A stretch of 64,000 bases of DNA from Delphinapterus leucas. Lineage: Eukaryota > Chordata > Mammalia > Artiodactyla > Monodontidae. Shown piece by piece: positions 46,884 to 56,876 of this stretch; the stretch's first letter is position 1, and the number at the start of each line of letters is the position of its first letter. The position numbers were made by a program, and so were the translations under genes. The notes under the pieces were generated by a model. The model made no database searches, was not told the DNA's origin, and saw only the letters and a list, made by a program, of their open reading frames with translations. Location of the stretch: the NCBI RefSeq assembly GCF_002288925.2, contig NW_022098076.1:91605933-91669932 (forward strand). Direction: 5' to 3'.

Positions 46884-47348
46884 TGTTACCGAATGCAAGT
46901 TGTATGCCTGACGCACAGTGAGGCCAAAGAAACTGAAATGTCGGAACTTGGAGCAGACCAAGGGCCAAGCGTGGAGACGGGTGGCTTGTGCCCAAAAAAC
47001 CCCGAACTCCTCAAAGGGTCTCAGCAAAGCACTTTCAAAGGCAAGTTGAGGGTGAGGCCTGATTGGTTGTTGCAGACTTCATGATGTGGGCATCCTTTGT
47101 TCTTGCAGCTGTCCACTAGGTCAGGTCATGGTGCTCCTGTAAACCTCCAACAGGACAAGTGTTATTCTCTGTTCTGCAACTTTTTATCTCTCTATGAATG
47201 GACTCTTAAAGGTCAGAGCCCTGAGAATAGGCTACCCTGTATATTTCAGGCTCTAGGCAACATTCTTTTACAAAAGGTGCAGAGCCTGACTAAGCACAGG
47301 AAAAGGAACAGATCTAATATGGAGTCAGATTTGTTCTTCCTTATTACA
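46884..47348 (-). mobile_element. Solo ERV LTR, uninterrupted
   Basis: Sister copy of the LTR at 41,751, 465 bp, starting on the reverse strand TGTAATAAGGAAGAACAAAT and ending GGTAACA. It is also flanked by GTTT (46,880-46,883; 47,349-47,352). It preserves the empty site GCAACTTTTTATCTC that carries a SINE in the sister. The two copies differ substantially in U3, so they are not the two ends of one recent provirus. The 4.5 kb between them has no viral coding sequence. Confidence 0.82.
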
Positions 47349-47352
47349 GTTT

Positions 47353-47654
47353 CCGCAAGAGGAAAGTTCTGAGAACAAGCGACTAGAAGACATCAGTGAC
47401 AGAAATAACCGGGCAAAAGTGTGCTTTTGTGCTGTTCTACCTCTAAAGCTTGCAGACCCTGTTATTCGGGGTTCTCTGATTATCTGGTTTTGATTTACTA
47501 GACTAAGAATAAAGAGGGTGTGGATCCTTTTTGGAAGGGGATCTTATTCTTGTCTCTGTGGACTTGAGAAAGAAAGAAAAGTGAATGCAGAGACACCTTG
47601 ATTTGCCAATTTCTGGGAAGCCAGCATCTATAAAGTAAGTTGGGCTTGCTTCAC
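47353..47654. other. Unique DNA, nothing recognised
   Basis: Short spacer between the LTR and the SINE. Confidence 0.5.
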
Positions 47655-47664
47655 AAAGAAAACA

Positions 47665-47860
47665 GGGCTTCCCTGGTGGCGCAGTGGTTGAGAGTCCGCC
47701 TGCCGATGCAGGGGACACGGGTTCGTGCCCAGGTCCGGGAAGATCCCACGTGCCGCGGAGCGGCTGGGCCCGTGAGCCGTGGCCGCTGAGCCTGCGCGTC
47801 CGGAGCCTGTGCTCCGCAACGGGAGAGGCCACAACGGTGAGAGGCACGTGTGCTGCAAAA
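47665..47860 (+). mobile_element. CHR-type SINE, full length, sense
   Basis: The only SINE here on the plus strand. Head GGGCTTCCCTGGTGGCGCAG, body GATCCCACGTGCCGCGGAGC and GAGCCTGTGCTCCGCAACGG, A-rich tail. It is flanked by AAAGAAAACA (47,655-47,664 and 47,861-47,870), an identical 10-bp target duplication. Little divergence and many retained CpGs suggest a young, cetacean-type copy. Confidence 0.96.
47677..47729 (+). promoter_or_regulatory. Pol III internal promoter of the SINE (box A and box B)
   Basis: Box A is TGGCGCAGTGG (47,677-47,687). Box B is GGTTCGTGCC (47,720-47,729), a slight departure from GGTTCGANNCC. Spacing of 32 bp is within the tRNA range. The function is inferred from the family. 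Confidence 0.75.
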
Positions 47861-47870
47861 AAAGAAAACA

Positions 47871-48834
47871 AAGCGACTTCGTAAATCCTGGAGCTCCAGG
47901 CTGGTGCCTGTCATTGGAGGAACCACTCTGTTCCCTATAAGCCACTTGACGAGCCAGGACGCTCTACTCAGGGAAAATCCTACCTCTCATCGCCCTGTGC
48001 AGTGTGTGAGGTTTATCACCCACCTTGGTCTTGCACAAGCGCAAATTCAGGTGGACAAGACCAGCCGAAGGTCGGTCGTGTGTACCACGAGTGGCGGTGC
48101 TGGTATGTAACTACCAGAGTGTTTATCTTCAAAAAAAGTCTCTTTGCCACAATTAGAGACAAAATGGAGGAGCCATCGCACCGTGCACACGTGTCTGGTC
48201 TCCGGTTTCTAAACCTCTCGTCATAGTTGTGAAGCTTGTCCATTTCGAGCACCCAAGAGCCTGCCTCTCTTGGACCTTTTCTCCCCAGGAGAATAGAATG
48301 AGGATCCTCCCCTGCTGTCATTTCCCTGCTGCGGACCACGGTGGCCTGATGACTCATTCTTGTGCTCGCCGTGCTGGTGAAGGACACCTGGAACTAGGTT
48401 TCTAGCATCCAAGGCAGACAGCCTTCTGGTACCTCCATCTTATAAGAGGCACAAAAGTGTGGACTGCCCTCAGGGAAACACCACGGGCTGCCCACAAGGC
48501 TGACTTGTGGGCTGGACCCAGGCTTCTTATCTGGCTGGAATGTACCAGGACTGCCTACCACCCAGCTTCTATTACGTCAAGGCCGTGCCAGGACTGGGCC
48601 AGGCAGCCTTTCAGTATCGCCATGGAACTAGTCTTATTCATGGAGTGACAGTGGGGTTCCTCTGCTCACTAGTGCTTGCTGGTATCTGCAGGTCACATAC
48701 AGAAGTCCCTTTAATCCCAGAAGTTTTTTTTCCCTTTGGAGAAAGGCTCAAAATGCAAATGTCTGGATGAGGCAAAATAATGGCTGCAATACACAAACGT
48801 TATTAATCTAGTAGTGGTATTAACATCTATTAAA
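47871..48834. other. Unique DNA, no gene recognised
   Basis: Nothing supportable. A 123-codon reverse frame (48,387-48,016) has no domain and is overlapped by plus-strand frames. Confidence 0.5.
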
Positions 48835-49035
48835 AATTGAATTCCTTCTACGTGTCAGACACCATGCCAAAAACCTACAGAATTTTCTCATTTAATCCTT
48901 ACAGATATCCCAAGAGACAGACACTGTGATTCTATTTGACAGAGGAGGAAGGAAAAGGTGCTCAGAGAGTTTAGACACCGTCCTATGAAGGGAAAGACCT
49001 GGGCTCCAAACACTGGCTCTGAGCTTATCCCAGAC
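48835..49035 (-). mobile_element. MIR, antisense
   Basis: CCTTCTACGTGTCAGACACC, TTTTCTCATTTAATCCTTAC, GACACTGTGATTCTATTTGA and GAGGAGGAAGGAAAAGGTGC reproduce the antisense MIR order from its 3' end to the core. Confidence 0.85.
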
Positions 49036-49299
49036 CAAGCTTCTGGACCTGGAATTCCCTGCGTGTGGATGGTCTCAGCGTCTTTCTCCTGCTTCCTGCT
49101 CTGAGCAAGCCCCAGGGCAGCGAGCATTTGCAGAGGCTTCCTGCCCATGTTCCCCAGGCCACCATCTACTCAGCTGCTCCAGCCAGAAACCTCAGACCCT
49201 ACAACTCCATCTGCCCTCCCACCCCGTGCCCACTCCCAGACGGATCCGGCATCCTCCACCCTTTTGCCTTCTCCACATGCCCAGGGTGCCTGCAAGAGG

Positions 49300-49860
49300 C
49301 AATGTTCCCTGCCCCCGCCACGTCCTGTCTCTACAAAATAGCTAGCGTGATGCTTTACAAAAATTCCTATTTTCCTCCTCCTTAAAGCCCTCTAAAATCC
49401 CAACGTATATTTAGAATAAAATCCCAACTCCTCGCCATGGCCAGTCCCTGCCCCGTCAGGCCCTGTCCCCTTTCATGAGCACCCCATCCTTTCTGTGTCT
49501 CTTTTAATCTTTAATCATGAAGGCTCTTTCCTGCCCCAGGACCTTTGCACATGTGACCGGTGCTCTGTCTGTATCATTTCCCCCCACTCTGTTAGCAGGG
49601 CTCACTCCTTATCCTTCAGTCGTCTGCATAAACATCACCCCTCAGCTGTGGCTGATCAAACGACCTCAGCTGGGCTCCCTGGCCCTCGAGTTTTCTACCA
49701 TGTGGCTCCTGTCTTTCTAGCAGATTCGGTCAGTACCTCTCCAGTGAGAGTGGAAGGGCCATGAGGGCAGGGCAGGCTGTTCCTGTTCACCACTGTGTCC
49801 CAGCCTGCACAGAGTCTGGCACAGAGCAGCGCCTGGTCATTACCTGTGGAATGATGGGTG
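49300..49860 (+). mobile_element. L2 3' end
   Basis: Sense L2: AAAATCCCAACTCCTCGCCA, TGGCCAGTCCCTGCCCCGTC, AGGACCTTTGCACATGTGAC, GGAAGGGCCATGAGGGCAGG, TTCACCACTGTGTCCCAGCC and AGAGTCTGGCACAGAGCAGC match the L2 tail in order. The 5' boundary is vague. Confidence 0.85.
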
Positions 49861-50120
49861 TGGCAGGAGCTCACCTTTTCAGCAGGTGGGTGAGGGCAGC
49901 GCTATGTCCACACTCTGTGTTTGTGGCCCCTTTCCCAACACAGAGACAGTTCTCGCCGCCTCACTCCCAAATCCAGCACTGTTTCCTCTCTCAGCCCCAG
50001 TTCCTCTTCTATAATTATTTCCAAAACGTCACGTAAAGTGATCGTCAGGCAGAGGCTGACACACATGGGTCCCGTGGAAGCAGTGTCCCCACTTTCACTC
50101 CATGTGTCTCTGTGTGTGTG

Positions 50121-50345
50121 CGCACCTGCGTGTGCGCCTGTGTGTGCGCACCTGCGTGTGCGCCTGTGTGTGCGCACCTGCGTGTGCGCCTGTGTGTGCG
50201 CGCACCTGCGTGTGCGCCTGTGTGTGCGCGCACCTGCGTGTGCGCCTGTGTGTGCGCACCTGCGTGTGCGCCTGTGTGTGTGCGCACCTGCGTGTGCGCC
50301 TGTGTGTGTGCGCACCTGCGTGTGCGCCTGTGTGTGTGCGCACGT
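50121..50345 (+). repeat. 26/28-bp GC/TG minisatellite
   Basis: Eight full units plus the start of a ninth. Unit starts (CGCACCTGCGTGTGCGCCTG, then TGTGTG or TGTGTGTG) are at 50,121, 50,147, 50,173, 50,201, 50,229, 50,255, 50,283, 50,311 and 50,339. Periods are therefore 26, 26, 28, 28, 26, 28, 28, 28. The units differ mainly by one extra CG or TG dinucleotide. The sequence is almost entirely alternating purine-pyrimidine and has no stop codon in most frames, which yields spurious Cys/Val/Ala/Pro and His/Thr/Arg frames on both strands. Confidence 0.97.
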
Positions 50346-51393
50346 GCCTACCAGTCTCAGCTGCTAGCTCAAAGTGAGTGTGCCCTGTTTGGATGGTCAG
50401 ACCAGAGCTTCTTGCGCTAACCCTTATATGGCCTGGGCTGGAACGCTGGGCCCCCAGAGGAGGCTGGCCTGAGCGTGGTGGGCGGACATGAACCTGCGGT
50501 GTGAGCCCCGGGCCGTCCGATGACCTTCCTGGCCCCACGGCTGCCCCTGGCCCATGCTGGCCTTCCTTAACCTGCTGTGGAAGGACTCAGATGGGAAGCC
50601 GTTTCCAGCCAGGAAGAGGGGACAGGGGAGTCTCTGTGGTCAGTCTGGCTCTTCTGGGTGTGTGGGGCTTGTCAGCACTTGGACAGGGGTCCAGGCAACT
50701 GGGGTGAACTCACAGGAGCTGAGAGTCTCGGGGCGGTGGCCAGAACTGGAAATCAGGGCAGAGGGGGACAGGATCACACGGAAGCCGGGTCAGAGCCAGG
50801 CCGGGTCCCACAGGGATGCTTGTGGAGAAGGAGTGGAGGGGAAAGTCAGGTTTCCGATGTGGGGTGTCTGGGCTAAAAGGCAGAGAGCACAGAGGACTCA
50901 GATTGAAGATTCTGGAACAGAGTGCAGGGAGTCAAGGGTCTGGGTCCCGGTATGCCTTGCCTGGGCAGCAGGGATGGCCCTGGAGGTTCCAGCCTGCGCC
51001 AGGGCAGAGATGACATTCTGCCGGTCACTACATACCTGGGAAGTTTAGTGAAACAAAAACACGGATCTTGCCCTGGAACGTGACACCTCTCTTTGGGGCG
51101 TTGTGTCAGCAGAGCATCCGTCTGCACATTGCGTGTGGGTAAATATGCAAAGGGGACTGGTGATTTTTTTTTCTTTCTTGTTGCCGATCTCATGGTATCA
51201 GCACTGTGGGTTTATCAGGGACCCCGGGCCCTCCCTCTCCTCTTAGCTCCCCCTCTGCAGGCCGATATCTGACCGGATATCTGACCGCTGCTGCCGGCTG
51301 CGGCCTGCCCCCTCCTTATTCGGCCTGTTGTCCAGAACACGAGGCCCAGGGGTTGCGGGTGTGTCCCCCGTCCCTGTCGCCAGGGCCAGAAGG

Positions 51394-51540
51394 CTTAAAT
51401 TTGCCCTGTCATGGGCACCAGGGAAGCCATCCACGGAGATGAAGCCGCTGGTGGTTCCTTTTGCAAAACGATCAATAAACCTCTAATTTGTCCTGAGATT
51501 TTGATTTTCATTCTTCTCGGGTTTTTCAAGGAGTCAGAGC
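51394..51540 (+). promoter_or_regulatory. Possible LTR-like TATA/polyadenylation arrangement
   Basis: CTTAAATTTG (51,395-51,404) lies about 70 bp before CAATAAACCTCTAATTTGTC (AATAAA at 51,475), with a T/GT-rich tail (TTTTGATTTTCATTC). This spacing resembles an LTR with a TATA box and a polyadenylation signal in R. I cannot find TG...CA ends or a target duplication, so it is tentative. It is repeated at 54,613-54,759 in copy 2. Confidence 0.2.
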
Positions 51541-52984
51541 TGTAATTCGGTTTCTTACAGAGACGACCACAGAAAATGCGTTCACGCTTTCTCTCCTGTT
51601 CCTTCTTCTGTAAAAACAATCACAAGGTCCCCACCTATTTCCAGAGAGTTCCTGAACACCGTGGGAATAGGGTGGTGTTTGGGGAAGTGTTCTGGTTTCC
51701 AGGGCGATGTCTGGGAGGGGAGAGGCTGTGAAATGTGACTGGAGCTGGGGGTGGGGGGTGTGGGGGTGTGGCCGGCGGGGGGGGCTGTAGGAAGGACTAC
51801 ACTGCAGGAGGAAGCAGCCACACCTGATAAGAGCCTTTGTCGCGTTTCTCCTGATGCCACAAGGTGCGTCTCTTGGGTCCGCACAGCCATTCGGCACTGC
51901 AGCTTCCCCTCCCCCTGCATGACAGGGCCCCAGGAGGCTCAGGAGACCTGGGGGCGGACACCAGGCCGGGAGAAGCTCCCTGCCCTGCCCCAGGACCTCT
52001 GGTGCTAGGGATGCTCCTCTAGGGGGTCCGTGGGGTCTACGGGATGAAGCCAGGTCGTGTTCCCGAGTGGAGAGGGCCCAGGAATGCTGATTTGGGGTCC
52101 AACCATTTTGAACTGGTTTGAATTCAAAGGAATGCATTTCCAAAAATGTGACAGGCATTCTTGTTCTAAAAATAAACACGAGGAAACCAAGTAGCTCGGG
52201 ACCACCCGGTAGACAAGCTCAGCTGACAATAGACACTCGGTTCACTTCCTGATTGGTGCCTCCAATTCTGGGACTGGGGTGGCGGACATTACTTAGAATA
52301 TTCTACCAAGTAAACTTATTCATCACAAGCCAGAAACAATCGTGTGGCCCCTTTACCATCACACGTGTCAGGTGTAATGCGACTAGCTGTGTGCTTGGCC
52401 ACCTCTGCTGGTCACCTGTCACCTGCCTCTTGGAGGTGACATTCCTCAGGTTCCACTCCCCGCTCCCCAGCTGTCGGGGTCACCGTTAACCTGGATCTTG
52501 GGTGCTTAGTTTGGAATCTTGAGACCTTGGTGTAGCATCTCGCTGCTTTGGTCAAAACTTCTAATTTAATCTTTTCACACCTGAACCATAAACAATACCT
52601 AGGAGTTAAAGGAAGGTTTAGGAAAGGTCCTTGAATCGGGGGATTTGGGGGCAAGCGCTGCTTCCACCGCTGAGTTTGAGCTGGTCCCATCCCATGTCTC
52701 CTCGTGTGTCAAATGTCAGGCTGGAGTAAGTCATTTCTGAGACGGGTTCAGCTGCAAAATGATCTTAGCATCTGTGATCTCGCGCTAACAAGTAGGCTGG
52801 TAAGAAGTGGAGGACGTGCCCGCCGGCGAGGAGCGCGTGGTATCATGGGAAGCGAATACCCTCCACCTCTCTGAAAGCAAGGAGGTCTCCAGGGTTAGGG
52901 GAGGGTCTGACCATGCATTCAGCCCTGGAGGGGAAGCCGAATGATACTTCCGGAGGTACTCACAAGGTGGTTAATTACCTGCGG

Positions 52985-53360
52985 TTTTTTTTTTTTTAGG
53001 CAAACATTTATTGAAGGCTGTTGCAAGTGAAATGAGACTTCAGTTCAAGACCGTGAAACTCACAAACACTGGGGCTGGCTCTTGCGGGTGAGCGCGGTGC
53101 CTCGGAGCCCAGAGCCCTGGCCAGTGAGAATCCTGCTGCGTGTCATGTCACCGGCTCAGGAGAGACCAGCAACTCACACGTTCACCACCACCAGTGGGCG
53201 TTCAGTGGACGGTGCTCTCCCCAGGCCACACTCACTTTCCCCAGTGGCTCTCTGTCCTGGGCTCCTGCGGCTACCACCTCACGTCTACTGTGCACTTTCT
53301 GTCTTCAGATGGGAAGACAGTGGACCTTATGGGTCGGGGAGCTGGGCTTCTCTCTAAATC
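52985..53360 (-). pseudogene. Possible 3' end of a processed retrocopy
   Basis: On the reverse strand, CAACAGCCTTCAATAAATG is followed by TTTGCCT and then A13 (T13 at 52,985-52,997 on plus). AATAAA is 9 bases before the A tract, the spacing of a real mRNA 3' end, which suggests a reverse-transcribed polyadenylated RNA. No target duplication was found, the source is not recognised, and the left limit given here is arbitrary. Copy 2 has the same at 56,204-56,579. Confidence 0.3.
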
Positions 53361-53434
53361 GAGTTTTGCACGCTGCTTTGGCCTGCCCCTTATGGGTAGA
53401 TATTATCGTCGGCTCTTAGGGGACCATTTGTTTT

Positions 53435-53562
53435 CCTTTTTTGTTTTTGTTTTCGTTTTTGTTTTGCGCTACGTGGGCCTCTCACTGCTGTGGCCTCTCC
53501 CGTTGCGGAGCACAGGCTCTGGACGCGCAGGCTCAGCGGCCATGGCTCACGGGCCCAGCCGC
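53435..53562 (-). mobile_element. CHR-type SINE truncated by the duplication breakpoint
   Basis: Tail TTTTTGTTTTCGTTTTTG and body GCGCTACGTGGGCCTCTCAC through CACGGGCCCAGCCGC, then an abrupt switch to the start of copy 2. The missing head is not a retrotransposition truncation, since copy 2 shows the complete element. Confidence 0.95.
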
Positions 53563-56500
53563 GTGCCTACCAGTCTCAGCTGCTAGCTCAAAGTGAGTGT
53601 GCCCTGTTTGGATGGTCAGACCAGAGCTTCTTGCGCTAACCCTTATATGGCCTGGGCTGGAACGCTGGGCCCCCAGAGGAGGCTGGCCTGAGCGTGGTGG
53701 GCGGACATGAACCTGCGGTGTGAGCCCCGGGCCGTCCGATGACCTTCCTGGCCCCACGGCTGCCCCTGGCCCATGCTGGCCTTCCTTAACCTGCTGTGGA
53801 AGGACTCAGATGGGAAGCCGTTTCCAGCCAGGAAGAGGGGACAGGGGAGTCTCTGTGGTCAGTCTGGCTCTTCTGGGTGTGTGGGGCTTGTCAGCACTTG
53901 GACAGGGGTCCAGGCAACTGGGGTGAACTCACAGGAGCTGAGAGTCTCGGGGCGGTGGCCAGAACTGGAAATCAGGGCAGAGGGGGACAGGATCACACGG
54001 AAGCCGGGTCAGAGCCAGGCCGGGTCCCACAGGGATGCTTGTGGAGAAGGAGTGGAGGGGAAAGTCAGGTTTCCGATGTGGGGTGTCTGGGCTAAAAGGC
54101 AGAGAGCACAGAGGACTCAGATTGAAGATTCTGGAACAGAGTGCAGGGAGTCAAGGGTCTGGGTCCCGGTATGCCTTGCCTGGGCAGCAGGGATGGCCCT
54201 GGAGGTTCCAGCCTGCGCCAGGGCAGAGATGACATTCTGCCGGTCACTACATACCTGGGAAGTTTAGTGAAACAAAAACACGGATCTTGCCCTGGAACGT
54301 GACACCTCTCTTTGGGGCGTTGTGTCAGCAGAGCATCCGTCTGCACATTGCGTGTGGGTAAATATGCAAAGGGGACTGGTGATTTTTTTTTCTTTCTTGT
54401 TGCCGATCTCATGGTATCAGCACTGTGGGTTTATCAGGGACCCCGGGCCCTCCCTCTCCTCTTAGCTCCCCCTCTGCAGGCCGATATCTGACCGGATATC
54501 TGACCGCTGCTGCCGGCTGCGGCCTGCCCCCTCCTTATTCGGCCTGTTGTCCAGAACACGAGGCCCAGGGGTTGCGGGTGTGTCCCCCGTCCCTGTCGCC
54601 AGGGCCAGAAGGCTTAAATTTGCCCTGTCATGGGCACCAGGGAAGCCATCCACGGAGATGAAGCCGCTGGTGGTTCCTTTTGCAAAACGATCAATAAACC
54701 TCTAATTTGTCCTGAGATTTTGATTTTCATTCTTCTCGGGTTTTTCAAGGAGTCAGAGCTGTAATTCGGTTTCTTACAGAGACGACCACAGAAAATGCGT
54801 TCACGCTTTCTCTCCTGTTCCTTCTTCTGTAAAAACAATCACAAGGTCCCCACCTATTTCCAGAGAGTTCCTGAACACCGTGGGAATAGGGTGGTGTTTG
54901 GGGAAGTGTTCTGGTTTCCAGGGCGATGTCTGGGAGGGGAGAGGCTGTGAAATGTGACTGGAGCTGGGGGTGGGGGGTGTGGGGGTGTGGCCGGCGGGGG
55001 GGGCTGTAGGAAGGACTACACTGCAGGAGGAAGCAGCCACACCTGATAAGAGCCTTTGTCGCGTTTCTCCTGATGCCACAAGGTGCGTCTCTTGGGTCCG
55101 CACAGCCATTCGGCACTGCAGCTTCCCCTCCCCCTGCATGACAGGGCCCCAGGAGGCTCAGGAGACCTGGGGGCGGACACCAGGCCGGGAGAAGCTCCCT
55201 GCCCTGCCCCAGGACCTCTGGTGCTAGGGATGCTCCTCTAGGGGGTCCGTGGGGTCTACGGGATGAAGCCAGGTCGTGTTCCCGAGTGGAGAGGGCCCAG
55301 GAATGCTGATTTGGGGTCCAACCATTTTGAACTGGTTTGAATTCAAAGGAATGCATTTCCAAAAATGTGACAGGCATTCTTGTTCTAAAAATAAACACGA
55401 GGAAACCAAGTAGCTCGGGACCACCCGGTAGACAAGCTCAGCTGACAATAGACACTCGGTTCACTTCCTGATTGGTGCCTCCAATTCTGGGACTGGGGTG
55501 GCGGACATTACTTAGAATATTCTACCAAGTAAACTTATTCATCACAAGCCAGAAACAATCGTGTGGCCCCTTTACCATCACACGTGTCAGGTGTAATGCG
55601 ACTAGCTGTGTGCTTGGCCACCTCTGCTGGTCACCTGTCACCTGCCTCTTGGAGGTGACATTCCTCAGGTTCCACTCCCCGCTCCCCAGCTGTCGGGGTC
55701 ACCGTTAACCTGGATCTTGGGTGCTTAGTTTGGAATCTTGAGACCTTGGTGTAGCATCTCGCTGCTTTGGTCAAAACTTCTAATTTAATCTTTTCACACC
55801 TGAACCATAAACAATACCTAGGAGTTAAAGGAAGGTTTAGGAAAGGTCCTTGAATCGGGGGATTTGGGGGCAAGCGCTGCTTCCACCGCTGAGTTTGAGC
55901 TGGTCCCATCCCATGTCTCCTCGTGTGTCAAATGTCAGGCTGGAGTAAGTCATTTCTGAGACGGGTTCAGCTGCAAAATGATCTTAGCATCTGTGATCTC
56001 GCGCTAACAAGTAGGCTGGTAAGAAGTGGAGGACGTGCCCGCCGGCGAGGAGCGCGTGGTATCATGGGAAGCGAATACCCTCCACCTCTCTGAAAGCAAG
56101 GAGGTCTCCAGGGTTAGGGGAGGGTCTGACCATGCATTCAGCCCTGGAGGGGAAGCCGAATGATACTTCCGGAGGTACTCACAAGGTGGTTAATTACCTG
56201 CGGTTTTTTTTTTTTTAGGCAAACATTTATTGAAGGCTGTTGCAAGTGAAATGAGACTTCAGTTCAAGACCGTGAAACTCACAAACACTGGGGCTGGCTC
56301 TTGCGGGTGAGCGCGGTGCCTCGGAGCCCAGAGCCCTGGCCAGTGAGAATCCTGCTGCGTGTCATGTCACCGGCTCAGGAGAGACCAGCAACTCACACGT
56401 TCACCACCACCAGTGGGCGTTCAGTGGACGGTGCTCTCCCCAGGCCACACTCACTTTCCCCAGTGGCTCTCTGTCCTGGGCTCCTGCGGCTACCACCTCA

Positions 56501-56781
56501 CGTCTACTGTGCACTTTCTGTCTTCAGATGGGAAGACAGTGGACCTTATGGGTCGGGGAGCTGGGCTTCTCTCTAAATCGAGTTTTGCACGCTGCTTTGG
56601 CCTGCCCCTTATGGGTAGATATTATCGTCGGCTCTTAGGGGACCATTTGTTTTCCTTTTTTGTTTTTGTTTTCGTTTTTGTTTTGCGCTACGTGGGCCTC
56701 TCACTGCTGTGGCCTCTCCCGTTGCGGAGCACAGGCTCTGGACGCGCAGGCTCAGCGGCCATGGCTCACGGGCCCAGCCGC
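53563..56781 (+). repeat. Tandem duplication, copy 2 (3,219 bp)
   Basis: Second copy, directly abutting the first. Its right end runs on into the rest of the SINE (CTCCGTGGCACGTGGG), which marks this side as the original right flank. The junction carries one shared base (C at 53,562) between the SINE end and the start of the unit. The same two frames occur at 53,773-54,267 (plus) and 55,398-54,745 (minus). Confidence 0.97.
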
Positions 56782-56876
56782 TCCGTGGCACGTGGGATCT
56801 TCCCAGACCGGGGCACGAACCCGTGTCCCCTGCATCAGCAGGGGGACTCCCAACCACTGCGCCACCAGGGAAGCCC
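56654..56876 (-). mobile_element. CHR-type SINE, full length
   Basis: Same element as at 53,435 but complete to the head GCGCCACCAGGGAAGCCC. The flanks TGTTTTCCTTTTT and TGTTTGACTTTTT may be a degraded target duplication (11 of 13 positions). Confidence 0.93.

Larger units (their letters stand above)
50344..53562 (+). repeat. Tandem duplication, copy 1 (3,219 bp)
   Basis: Head-to-tail duplicate of 53,563-56,781. Every segment I compared is the same at an offset of exactly 3,219, including the G-rich run near 51,776-51,785 and the T13 at 52,985-52,997; all open frames in the two copies translate identically. The left boundary is the last minisatellite unit. The right boundary lies inside a CHR SINE that is cut off after CCCAGCCGC. 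The unit has no recognisable gene: the best frames are 164 codons (50,554-51,048, plus) and 217 codons (52,179-51,526, minus), both without known domains. Confidence 0.97.

Noticed and set aside
41751..47348. One provirus bounded by the two related LTRs
   Set aside because: The LTRs differ too much in U3, the inner flanks have no primer-binding site or polypurine tract, and the 4.5 kb between contains unrelated DNA, a MITE and a MIR but no viral genes.
47628..47945. Reverse-strand frames with recurring peptide S-T-G-S-G-R-A-G-S-A-A
   Set aside because: The same peptide arises at every CHR SINE (53,500, 56,700, 61,400), so these are translated SINE sequence.
50121..50345. CRISPR array
   Set aside because: The repeats are directly adjacent with no unique spacers, and this is a mammalian genome.
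49902..50538. Multiple long overlapping frames with Cys/Val/Ala/Pro or His/Thr/Arg repeats over the minisatellite
   Set aside because: They exist because the repeat lacks stop codons in most frames on both strands; unit lengths of 26 and 28 are not multiples of three, so no frame is maintained as a protein repeat.
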